From positions 2,708,106-2,772,105 of the forward strand of contig NZ_HF570108.1 of NCBI RefSeq assembly GCF_000297395.2: 64,000 bases of DNA, read 5' to 3'. Of this stretch, positions 1 through 11,024 are shown in pieces. Within the stretch, counting starts at the first letter, position 1. Every line of letters starts with the position of its first letter. The translations under genes and the position numbers were made by a program. Source of the stretch: Micromonospora lupini str. Lupac 08. Its GTDB lineage: Bacteria > Actinomycetota > Actinomycetes > Mycobacteriales > Micromonosporaceae. The notes below the pieces were generated by a model, which had not been told where the DNA came from, ran no database searches, and was given only the letters and a program-made list of their open reading frames with translations.

Positions 1-359
1 GGTAAGGAGCCCGCGCTGCCCGAATGTGGTGGTGGGGTGCTCGAATGGCGGAGACACTGGCAAGTTTTGCCCTGGCAACGGCCGGCGGCGCCTAGTACAG
101 CCACTCCTTCGGGTGTGGTGGGAACGTGGCGGCTGGTGCGGCTGGGGGAGAATGTAAGCACCCTGTTGGGTCCTGAAAGAACAACCTGAGGGTTGTTGCT
201 TTCAGAGACTTGGCCAGCCCCCTTGGTGGGGCTGGAAGTCTGCCAGGCATGGCCTGGCCCCACATACCGCTGGACGTTGGTTCAGGTTTGGTGTGGGGCG
301 GATCGGGTTGTGGGTTGGTCGTTTGTTGAGAATTGCACAGTGGACGCGAGCATCTTTGT
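1..359 (+). other. 16S-23S internal transcribed spacer
   Basis: The window opens with a TAAGGAG-type sequence that in actinomycetes lies just after the 16S 3' end, so 16S probably ends only a few bases upstream. No tRNA is visible in this spacer, as is usual in this group. Its last part, 333-348, is the left arm of a perfect 16-base inverted repeat whose right arm is at 3483-3498. This arm pair encloses 23S and is the expected RNase III processing stalk. Short ORFs here are not considered coding. Confidence 0.85.
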
Positions 360-3470
<3,111 letters not shown>

Positions 3471-3555
3471 ACTAAGCTGCTACGCGTCCACTGTGCAACT
3501 CTGAACAAGCGAACACCCGTGACTGTGTGCCGGGGTTGTTTGATATGTTCATAGA
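3471..3555 (+). other. 23S-5S spacer with right arm of processing stalk
   Basis: Short spacer between 23S and 5S. Bases 3483-3498 are the perfect reverse complement of 333-348, forming a 16-bp stalk that closes the 23S precursor. This is the normal architecture for RNase III release of 23S rRNA. Confidence 0.75.
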
Positions 3556-3673
3556 GTTACGGCGGTCATGGCGGAGGGGAAACGCCCGGTTACATTCCGA
3601 ACCCGGAAGCTAAGCCCTCCAGCGCCGATGGTACTGCACTCGTGAGGGTGTGGGAGAGTAGGACACCGCCGGA
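3556..3673 (+). rRNA. rrf: 5S ribosomal RNA
   Basis: About 117 nt with the 5' GGCGGT and 3' ACCGCC terminal helix, the conserved loop containing CGAACCCGGAAG and the GGGAGAGTAGG block. It lies 85 bases after 23S, completing the rRNA operon. Ends are estimated from the terminal helix. Confidence 0.95.
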
Positions 3674-3681
3674 CAATCTTC

Positions 3682-3719
3682 CAGTCGAGGGCCGCCCCAT
3701 CCGGGTCGGCCCTCGACTG
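3682..3719 (+). terminator. rRNA operon hairpin terminator
   Basis: Perfect 13-bp inverted repeat (arms 3682-3694 and 3707-3719, starting CAGTCGAGGG) with a 12-base loop, just after 5S. There is no clear T tract, common in high-GC actinomycetes. The next CDS starts only 40 bases later, so that gene either has a promoter overlapping this hairpin or depends on read-through. Confidence 0.7.
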
Positions 3720-3758
3720 CGTAGCGCCATTGGTGGCGCAATCAGGAAGGATGTACCT

Positions 3759-5360
3759 GTGAGTTCAGGACCGCAGGGCGGAGATCGTCCCCGTCGTTCC
3801 GAAGACCGCACCGACGGCCCGGCTGGACGCGACCGTGGTGCGCGCCGCGACGACCGGCCCCCGTACCGGGGAGATCGGGACAACGCCGGCGGCACCCGAG
3901 GCGGATACGCCGGCGGTCGTGATGGTGGTTCCCGTGGCGGCGACCGCGATGGTTCGCGTTCCGGTGCGCCGCGTGAGGGTGGCTTCCGTGGTGGCGACCG
4001 TGATGGCTCCCGTTCCGGCGCTCCGCGCGAGGGCGGCTTCCGCGGTGGTGACCGTCGTGAGGGTGGCTTCCGTGGTGGCGACCGTGATGGTTCGCGCTCG
4101 GGCGCGCCGCGTGAGGGTGGTTTCCGTGGTGGTGACCGTGACGGTGGCTTCCGTGGTGGTGACCGTCGTGAGGGTGGTTACCAGGGTGGCGGTGACCGTG
4201 GCCGTTCCGGTCCGCCGCGTGAGGGTGGCTTCCGTGGTGGTGACCGCGAGGGCGGCTTCCGTGGTGGTGACCGCCGTGAGGGTGGTGGCTTCCGTGGCGG
4301 TGACCGCGATGGTTCGCGTTCCGGCGCGCCGCGTGAGGGTGGTTTCCGCGGTGGTGACCGTGACGGTGGCTTCCGTGGTGGTGACCGCCGTGAGGGTGGT
4401 TACCAGGGTGGCGGCGACCGTGGCCGTTCCGGTCCGCCCCGCGAGGGTGGTTTCCGCGGTGGCGACCGCGACGGTGGCTTCCGTGGTGGCGACCGCGATG
4501 GTTCGCGTTCCGGCGCGCCGCGTGAGGGTGGCTTCCGTGGTGGCGACCGTGATGGTTCGCGCTCGGGCGCGCCGCGCGAGGGTGGCGGCTTCCGCGGTGG
4601 CGACCGCGAGGGCGGCTTCCGTGGCGGTGACCGCCGTGAGGGTGGCGGCTTCCGTGGCGGCGACCGTGATGGTTCGCGTTCCAGCGCTCCGCGTGAGGGT
4701 GGCTTCCGTGGTGGCGACCGCGATGGTTCGCGCTCGGGCGCGCCGCGTGAGGGTGGCTTCCGTGGTGGTGACCGTGAGGGTGGTTTCCGTGGTGGTGACC
4801 GCCGTGAGGGTGGTTACCAGGGTGGCGGCGACCGTGGCCGTTCCGGTCCGCCCCGCGAGGGTGGCTTCCGTGGCGGTGACCGTGACGTGGCTTCCGTGGT
4901 GGTGACCGCCGTGAGGGTGGTGGCTTCCGTGGCGGTGACCGCGATGGTTCGCGTTCCGGTGCGCCGCGTGAGGGTGGCTTCCGCGGTGGTGACCGTGAGG
5001 GTGGTTTCCGCGGTGGTGACCGCGAGGGTGGTTTCCGTGGTGGTGACCGCCGTGAGGGTGGTTACCAGGGTGGCGGCGACCGCAGCCGTTCCGGCCCGCC
5101 CCGTGACGGTGGCTTCCGGGGCGGTGACCGTCGTGAGGGCGGCGCACCCCGTGAGGGCGGCTTCCGGGGCGGTGACCGTCGTGAGGGCGGCGGGTTCCGG
5201 GCCGACGAGCGGCCACGTCGCGAGGGGGACTTCCGCCGCGACGACCGTGGCGCGGGGTCCGAGTCGTCCGAGGGTGGGCGCAGCCTGGCCCCGGTGTTGC
5301 CGGATGACATCGTCGCGACCGACCTTGACAAGGACGTCCGTGCCGAGCTGCTCTCGCTGA
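3759..5360 (+). CDS. GGFRGGDR-repeat protein, 5' part of a frameshifted TPR gene
   Basis: GTG start chosen because AGGAAGG lies about 7 bases upstream; the frame also runs open back into 5S, which is not coding. After about 45 residues rich in R, D and G the protein is built of near-identical repeats of GGFRGGDR with spacers such as DGSRSGAPRE. The composition resembles eukaryotic RGG boxes, which bind RNA; function here is inference. Around base 4886 a unit reads GTGACGTGG where other copies read GTGACGGTGG. One G is missing and the frame switches to meaningless V/A-rich sequence. The repeat then continues in the frame that becomes the 5294-6496 ORF. The real product is therefore probably one protein of about 912 aa spanning 3759-6496. 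In M. tuberculosis the matching position (Rv1691) holds a TPR protein. Confidence 0.75.
   Translation: MSSGPQGGDRPRRSEDRTDGPAGRDRGARRDDRPPYRGDRDNAGGTRGGYAGGRDGGSRGGDRDGSRSGAPREGGFRGGDRDGSRSGAPREGGFRGGDRREGGFRGGDRDGSRSGAPREGGFRGGDRDGGFRGGDRREGGYQGGGDRGRSGPPREGGFRGGDREGGFRGGDRREGGGFRGGDRDGSRSGAPREGGFRGGDRDGGFRGGDRREGGYQGGGDRGRSGPPREGGFRGGDRDGGFRGGDRDGSRSGAPREGGFRGGDRDGSRSGAPREGGGFRGGDREGGFRGGDRREGGGFRGGDRDGSRSSAPREGGFRGGDRDGSRSGAPREGGFRGGDREGGFRGGDRREGGYQGGGDRGRSGPPREGGFRGGDRDVASVVVTAVRVVASVAVTAMVRVPVRRVRVASAVVTVRVVSAVVTARVVSVVVTAVRVVTRVAATAAVPARPVTVASGAVTVVRAAHPVRAASGAVTVVRAAGSGPTSGHVARGTSAATTVARGPSRPRVGAAWPRCCRMTSSRPTLTRTSVPSCSR
3898..5190 (+). repeat. coding tandem repeats for GGFRGGDR units
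   Basis: Imperfect tandem repeats of 24 to about 54 bases, based on GGTGGCTTCCGTGGTGGTGA-like units with spacer variants (DGSRSGAPRE, RREGGYQGGG, DRGRSGPP). All unit lengths keep frame except one copy near 4886, which lacks a G. The repetition leaves several frames open on both strands, creating long spurious ORFs, and makes the locus prone to slippage or assembly error. Confidence 0.9.
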
Positions 5361-6496
5361 ACAAGCCGGTCGCCGAGACGGTGGCCCGGCACCTGGTCGC
5401 CACCGGTCAGCTGATCGACGAGGACCCGGCCGAGGCGTTGGCGCACGCGCTGGCCGCCCGCCGGCTCGCGTCGCGCATCTCGGCGGTCCGTGAGGCGGTC
5501 GGTCTGGCCGCGTACCACGCGGGGGAGTGGCAGACGGCGATCGCCGAGCTGCGGACGTACCACCGGATGACCGGCCTGCAGAGTCACCTGGCCGTGCTCG
5601 CCGACTGCGAGCGCGCCCTGGGTCGGCCGGAGCGGGCCATCGACCTGTTCCGCGGCGCCGACCAGGCGAAGCTGGACCAGGCCGTCGCGATCGAGCTGCT
5701 GATCGTCGCGGCCGGGGCACGGGGTGATCTCGGCCAGAAGGACGCCGCTGTCGCGATGCTCCAGGTGCCGGACCTCACCAGCGAGGCGACGGTGCCGTGG
5801 ACGGCGCGACTGCGGTACGCGTACGCCGACGCGCTGCTCGCCGTGGGTCGACGCGAGGAGGCCCGCGAGTGGTTCTCCCGCGCCGCCGACGTGGACACCG
5901 AGGGCGAGACCGACGCCGCGGAGCGGTTGCTGGAACTCGACGGCGTCCTCATCGAGGGAGATGACGAGGACGAGGCCGAGGAGATCGCTGCGGGCCCGGG
6001 TGCGCCCGGCTCGGTGCCGGCCCAGCCGGACTCCGACCTGACCGCAGGCGACGACCGCGACGCCGACGACCGTGACACTGACGACTCCGACACGTCCGAC
6101 CGCGAGGTCGACGCCGAGGCCGACGGCCACGACGACGACGAGGACTTCGACGACGACGAGGACGACGACGACGAGGACTTCGACGACGACGAGGGCGAGG
6201 ACGACGAGGGCGAGGACGACGACGAGGACTTCGACGACGACGAGGAGGACGGCGTCGCCGCCCGCTCGGGCAACGGCGAAGACCTCCGCGGCGAGGACCT
6301 CGGCGGCGAGGACGAGGACCGCCACGCGGACGCGAGCGGCACCTCCCCGGCAACCGCCGCGGACTCGACCACGCCCGCCGGCGACGACAGCCGCGCAGAC
6401 GACACGCTGAGCGGTGACACGGTGAGCGGCGAGACTGTCGACGGCGACGGTACGGCCCCCGCCCGGGGTGACGAGCCGGAGTCGACGCAGCGATGA
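5294..6496 (+). CDS. TPR-type protein with acidic tail, 3' part of the frameshifted gene
   Basis: The first in-frame initiator-like codon gives 400 aa, but the frame is open upstream through the GGFRGGDR repeats, so this is most likely the C-terminal half of the gene starting at 3759. About 60-240 is alpha-helical with TPR-like pairs (EALAHALAARRLASR, AAYHAGEWQTAIAELRTYHR, ALLAVGRREEAREWFSRA). Residues about 245-400 are strongly acidic and low-complexity, with DDDEDFDDDE runs. A basic RGG-like N-terminus, TPR core and acidic tail on one chain is a striking charge layout that could support self-association or RNA-protein assembly, which is inference. Its stop overlaps the HAD gene start as ATGA, indicating translational coupling. 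Confidence 0.8.
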   Translation: MLPDDIVATDLDKDVRAELLSLNKPVAETVARHLVATGQLIDEDPAEALAHALAARRLASRISAVREAVGLAAYHAGEWQTAIAELRTYHRMTGLQSHLAVLADCERALGRPERAIDLFRGADQAKLDQAVAIELLIVAAGARGDLGQKDAAVAMLQVPDLTSEATVPWTARLRYAYADALLAVGRREEAREWFSRAADVDTEGETDAAERLLELDGVLIEGDDEDEAEEIAAGPGAPGSVPAQPDSDLTAGDDRDADDRDTDDSDTSDREVDAEADGHDDDEDFDDDEDDDDEDFDDDEGEDDEGEDDDEDFDDDEEDGVAARSGNGEDLRGEDLGGEDEDRHADASGTSPATAADSTTPAGDDSRADDTLSGDTVSGETVDGDGTAPARGDEPESTQR

Positions 6497-7518
6497 GCAC
6501 GGACGCCGGGAAGCGGCTGATCGACGGGTACACCCTGGTGGTCTTCGACCTGGACGGGGTGATCTACCTGATCGACCGGCCGATTCCCGGCGCGGTCGAC
6601 GCGGTGGCCCGGCTGCACGCCGAGGGGCGGGCGGTGGCGTACGCCACCAACAACGCCTCACGCCGTTCCAGCGACGTCGCCGACCTGCTGACCGGGATGG
6701 GCGTGCCGGCGCGACCGGAGGAGGTGCTCACCTCCGCCGCCGCGTCGGCCGAGCTGCTGCGGGACCGGCTGCCGGCCGGCGCGCGGGTGCTGGTGGTCGG
6801 CGCGGAGGCGCTGCGCGCCGAGCTGCGCGCGGTCGGGCTGACCCCGGTCAGCCGCGCCGACGAGAAGCCGGCCGCGGTGGTCCAGGGCTACGGTCCGCAG
6901 GTCGGCTGGGCCGAGCTGGCCGAGGCGTCGGTCGCCGTACGGGCCGGGGCGATCTGGGTCGCCACCAACACCGACCGGACGCTGCCCAGCGCCCGGGGTC
7001 CGCTGCCGGGCAACGGGTCACTTGTCGCGGTGCTGCGGACCGCGTTGGAACGGGACCCGGACCTGGTGGTCGGCAAGCCGGAGTCGGCGCTGTTCGAGAC
7101 CGCCGCCCGGCGCGGCGACGGCGGCCGAGCCCTGGTCGTCGGAGACCGGTTGGACACCGACATCGAGGGCGCCCGCCGAGCGGGGCTGGACAGCCTCCTC
7201 GTGCTCACCGGCGTCAGCGGCGTACCCGAGCTGCTCGCGGCCGAGCCACGACGGCGGCCCACGTACGTCGCGCGGGACCTGGCGGGGCTCTTCGACCCGA
7301 CGGCGGTCGTGCGGCTCCCCGGCTCGGCGGACGCCGGCGGCTGGTCCGTCACGGACCGTGCGGGGACGCTGGAACTGGCCGGCGCCGGCCGGCCGCTGGA
7401 CGCCCTCGCCGCGCTCTGTGCGGCGGCCTGGGCGGCCCCGACGCCGCCGGCGATCCGCCCGGCGGGCCCGGACGCGACTGCCGCGCTGGAGAGCTTCGGG
7501 CTGACCACCGACGGGTGA
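6493..7518 (+). CDS. HAD-IIA family sugar-phosphate phosphatase
   Basis: 341 aa in the NagD/phosphoglycolate-phosphatase-like branch of the HAD superfamily. Motif I is FDLDG, with nucleophile and acid Asp19 and Asp21. A typical HAD-IIA cap follows (TNNASR, then a GYGPQVGW region), and late motifs VGKPES and GDRLDTDIEGA bind phosphate and Mg. The substrate is likely a small phosphorylated metabolite; the mycobacterial gene at this position (Rv1692) is described as a glycerol-3-phosphate phosphatase, so that is the best guess. The ATG overlaps the upstream TPR gene stop. The C-terminal 90 residues or so look like an added alpha/beta extension of unknown role. Confidence 0.88.
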   Translation: MSTDAGKRLIDGYTLVVFDLDGVIYLIDRPIPGAVDAVARLHAEGRAVAYATNNASRRSSDVADLLTGMGVPARPEEVLTSAAASAELLRDRLPAGARVLVVGAEALRAELRAVGLTPVSRADEKPAAVVQGYGPQVGWAELAEASVAVRAGAIWVATNTDRTLPSARGPLPGNGSLVAVLRTALERDPDLVVGKPESALFETAARRGDGGRALVVGDRLDTDIEGARRAGLDSLLVLTGVSGVPELLAAEPRRRPTYVARDLAGLFDPTAVVRLPGSADAGGWSVTDRAGTLELAGAGRPLDALAALCAAAWAAPTPPAIRPAGPDATAALESFGLTTDG

Positions 7519-7536
7519 CGCCGTCGAGCGTGCTCG

Positions 7537-7875
7537 TCAGAGCAGCTTGCGCAGCTTCATCAGGTCGAACGGGTTGGCCTTGATCGACACCCGGCGGGAC
7601 GTGACCGCCTTGGTGACGTCCAGGTCGCCACGGACGAGGGCGAGCAGGTCGTCGCTTGACGTGCTCAACGCGATCTTGGCCTTCGGGTCGTCACCGTCGG
7701 TCAGCTCGACCAGCCGGCCACCGCTGATCCGCCCGTGGAACGCCGTGTCCAGGTCGGTGATCCGGCAGGCCAACGTCCGTTCCAGGTCGATCCGTTCGCG
7801 GACCGTCTCGGCGTTGCGGTCCAACCGGGCGGCCAGCTCCTGCAACGCCTGCCGGCACTCGTCCACGCTGGCCAC
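7537..7875 (-). CDS. SCP2 sterol-binding-domain-like protein
   Basis: 112 aa from a GTG preceded by GAGGGGGAG; the longer in-frame N-terminus upstream is arginine-rich and unlikely. It has the SCP2-type pattern: an amphipathic helix at 1-30, then strands with FHGRISGGRLVELTDGD and ending in IKANPFDLMKLRKLL. Such small domains bind lipids or act as modules in hydrophobic-ligand handling; no specific ligand is visible. It is one of the few minus-strand backbone genes, convergent with the HAD gene and divergent from the gene at 7988. Confidence 0.7.
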   Translation of the reverse strand: MASVDECRQALQELAARLDRNAETVRERIDLERTLACRITDLDTAFHGRISGGRLVELTDGDDPKAKIALSTSSDDLLALVRGDLDVTKAVTSRRVSIKANPFDLMKLRKLL

Positions 7876-7987
7876 ATCTCCCCCTCGCCGATCGCCACGC
7901 CGTCCCCGGCACCGTACCGCACAGGACAGTCCGGGGTGCCCGGTAGCGTGACACCTGCAGACCGGCGCCGGACGGAAGGACTCAGGC

Positions 7988-8692
7988 ATGCAGGACGCGT
8001 GGCGCGCCTACCTCGAACTGGCCATGGGCCTAGCCGAGGCGCCCCGGAAGAAGGCCCAGGACGCGGTGCGTCGCCTCGTCGGCTCCGGCGGCGCGACAGC
8101 CGCCCAGCTGCAGGCCCTGGGCGAGGAGCTGGTCACCACCGGCGCCGCCAACCGGGAGGCGCTGACCAAGCTGGTCCGCTTCGAGGTCGACCGGGCCCTC
8201 GGCGCGGTCGGTCTGGCCACCGCCGACGAGGTGGCCGAGCTGACCCGACGCGTGCGTGACCTGGAACGGCAACTGCGCGAGGCGCGCGCCACCGAGCCGC
8301 GCACGGCGCCGACCGGCGAGCCGGCTGCCGAGGGGCCCGGCGACCCGACACCGCAGCCCGACCCGACCCGCGCCGCACAGCCCGGCACCGGTCTCGCGCC
8401 GTCGAACGCCCCGGTCTCCGCTCCGGTCGCGAAGAAGGCCGTTGCGAAGAGGGCTGTCGCGAAAAAGGCCATCGTGAAGAAGCCGCCGGCGACGATCAGC
8501 CGAACCGCCGACGAAACCCCGGTGCCGGCGGCCGTGCCGGGCAGGGACGACACCCCGACGCCCGAGGCCGTGCCGGTCAGGGACGAGACCTCGACGTCGG
8601 CGGCTCCGTCGGCGCACGACGACATCCCGACACCTGCCGTCATGCCGGCGAAGAAGGCCGTCCGCAAGCGCCGCCCGGACGGTGACTCGTGA
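7988..8692 (+). CDS. phasin-like helical protein with lysine-rich histone-like tail
   Basis: 234 aa. Residues 1-100 form long amphipathic helices (KKAQDAVRRLVGSGG, LGEELVTTGAANREALTKLVRFEVDRALGAVGL) ending in a coiled-coil stretch (VAELTRRVRDLERQLREA), like PHA-granule regulator/phasin-type proteins. After about 100 the chain is disordered, with a KKAVAKRAVAKKAIVKK segment resembling histone H1/HupB tails and a final KKAVRKRR, so nucleic-acid binding is possible. ATG with GGAAGGA just upstream. Its TGA overlaps the GTG of the next gene (GTGA). Function unproven. Confidence 0.7.
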   Translation: MQDAWRAYLELAMGLAEAPRKKAQDAVRRLVGSGGATAAQLQALGEELVTTGAANREALTKLVRFEVDRALGAVGLATADEVAELTRRVRDLERQLREARATEPRTAPTGEPAAEGPGDPTPQPDPTRAAQPGTGLAPSNAPVSAPVAKKAVAKRAVAKKAIVKKPPATISRTADETPVPAAVPGRDDTPTPEAVPVRDETSTSAAPSAHDDIPTPAVMPAKKAVRKRRPDGDS

Positions 8693-8988
8693 GCGACGCC
8701 GCCCGTCCGGGCCCGCCGCCCGGCATCCGCCCCGCCCCGCCGGGAGGTTTCCGGCCCGGTCCGCCGCCGGCCGGGTCGTTCGCCGCCCGGCCGAGCCCGC
8801 CGGTGGGCGCCCGCCCCGGCCCGCCGCCCGAGGACGTCGGCGACGACACGGCCCGCCACCCGGCGGTGGACGCGGCCGTGCGGGCCATGGACAACGCGGC
8901 GACGCTCGCCCCGGCCGACCAGATCGCGCAGTACGAGGCGGCCTACGAGACGCTGCGCGAGACGCTCGCCACCATCGACCAGACCTGA
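8689..8988 (+). CDS. small proline-rich protein with conserved C-terminus (Rv1693-like position)
   Basis: 99 aa, GTG start overlapping the previous stop. The first 55 residues are proline/glycine-rich and low complexity. The last 45 form two predicted helices (HPAVDAAVRAMDNAATLAPADQ and EAAYETLRETLATIDQT). M. tuberculosis has a very small conserved gene, Rv1693, in the slot between the phosphatase and tlyA, which this C-terminus probably matches. Function unknown. Confidence 0.7.
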   Translation: MSDAARPGPPPGIRPAPPGGFRPGPPPAGSFAARPSPPVGARPGPPPEDVGDDTARHPAVDAAVRAMDNAATLAPADQIAQYEAAYETLRETLATIDQT

Positions 8989-9026
8989 GCAGGACGACCA
9001 GGTCGGACAGATCCGGAGAACCACCC

Positions 9027-9883
<857 letters not shown>

Positions 9884-9887
<4 letters not shown>

Positions 9888-9985
9888 ACGCGTACAGCGA
9901 GCGGCGCACGACGGCACGCGGTAGTGCCGGTGCGGCGGCGACGACGGTGTGCCGTCCGACGGCGGACGGGCGGCCGGTCCGATGA
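9884..9985 (+). CDS. bridging mini-ORF between tlyA and nadK
   Basis: 33 codons opening with GTGA that overlaps the tlyA stop and closing with ATGA that overlaps the nadK start. The peptide (VNAYSERRTTARG...) has no known domain and is mostly R, T, A and G. Ribosomes could pass from tlyA to nadK through it by termination-reinitiation; whether a peptide accumulates is unknown. Similar bridges occur at three other junctions in this window. Confidence 0.35.
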
Positions 9986-10866
9986 GCCGCACGGCGCTGC
10001 TGGTGACCCACACCGGCCGTCGGCGCAGCACCGAGCACGCCCGGTCGGTCGCCGCCGACCTCATCGCCGCGGGCTTCGAGGTGCGGGTGGTCGCCGAGGA
10101 GGCCGACGATCTCGACCTGCCCGGGACGGTTCCGGTCGCCGGCCCGGAGGCCGCCGAGGGCGCCGAGATCGTCTTCGCGCTCGGCGGGGACGGCACGTTC
10201 CTGCGCGCGGCCGAACTGGCCCGCCCGGCGAAGGCGCCTCTGCTCGGCATCAACCTCGGCAAGGTGGGCTTCCTCGCCGAGGCGGAGATCAACGACCTGG
10301 ACACCGCCGTGCGGGACGTCGTCGAGCGCAACTACACCGTGCACGAGCGGCTCACGCTCGACGTCACGGCCGAGTTCGACGGCGGCCCGACCATCGAGTC
10401 CTGGGCGCTCAACGAGATCAGCGTCGAGAAGGGGGAGCGGGCGCAGATGCTCGAACTCCTCGTCGACGTGGACGGCCGCCCGCTGTCCCGCTACGGCTGC
10501 GACGGCGTGGTCTGCGCCACCCCCACCGGCTCCACCGCGTACGCGTTCTCCGGTGGCGGTCCGGTGGTCTGGCCGGAGGTGGAGGCCCTGCTGCTGGTGC
10601 CGATCAGCGCGCACGCGTTGTTCAGCCGTCCCCTGGTCACCGCGCCGACGTCGACGTTCGTCATCACCGTCGACCCGTTCACCACCCTCGCCGTGCTCGC
10701 CTGCGACGGGCGGCGGGTCTACGACCTGCCGCCGGGTGCCCGGGTGACGGTGCGTCGGGGCGCCCTGCCGGTGCGCATCGTCCGGCTGCGCGCCCGTCCG
10801 TTCACCGACCGGCTGGTCGCCAAGTTCGGCCTGCCGGTGCACGGCTGGCGGGGCAGCCGCCGGTGA
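9982..10866 (+). CDS. nadK: NAD kinase
   Basis: 294 aa, ATP/polyphosphate-dependent phosphorylation of NAD to NADP in the cytosol. The family motif GGDGT is at 68-72, followed by GINLGKVGFLAE, the NE motif in WALNEISVEKG, and TPTGSTAYAFSGGGP, which lines the NAD site. Length is typical. The ATG overlaps the stop of the preceding mini-ORF (ATGA). In mycobacteria recN follows directly; here a 5-kb protease-regulator insert separates them. Confidence 0.95.
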   Translation: MSRTALLVTHTGRRRSTEHARSVAADLIAAGFEVRVVAEEADDLDLPGTVPVAGPEAAEGAEIVFALGGDGTFLRAAELARPAKAPLLGINLGKVGFLAEAEINDLDTAVRDVVERNYTVHERLTLDVTAEFDGGPTIESWALNEISVEKGERAQMLELLVDVDGRPLSRYGCDGVVCATPTGSTAYAFSGGGPVVWPEVEALLLVPISAHALFSRPLVTAPTSTFVITVDPFTTLAVLACDGRRVYDLPPGARVTVRRGALPVRIVRLRARPFTDRLVAKFGLPVHGWRGSRR

Positions 10867-11024
10867 CTGTGGCGCACACCGTCGGTGTCCGGCGGTTGTC
10901 CACCTGACGACATGTCGCCGCTGCGGCGGCTGAACGCTAGTGACCTGATTGTGCGCTGCGTCGCAGACTCCGATCGGTCCTCATCCACGGATGGCGGGCC
11001 CACAGGAGTAGAGGAGCGCATCGC

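Noticed and set aside
4870..4900. Programmed -1 or +1 ribosomal frameshift in the GGFRGGDR gene
   Set aside because: No slippery heptamer such as A AAA AAC and no downstream pseudoknot stand out; a lost G in one repeat copy explains the frame change more simply.
3898..5190. CRISPR array
   Set aside because: The tandem repeats are coding, have no unique spacers of constant length and no cas genes; no other array is seen.
3765..6661. Long minus-strand ORFs (more than 600 aa) and alternative plus-strand frames through the GGFRGGDR repeats and acidic tail
   Set aside because: Repetitive codons leave all frames open; their products are low-complexity T/A/V or R/S runs and antisense to the gene.
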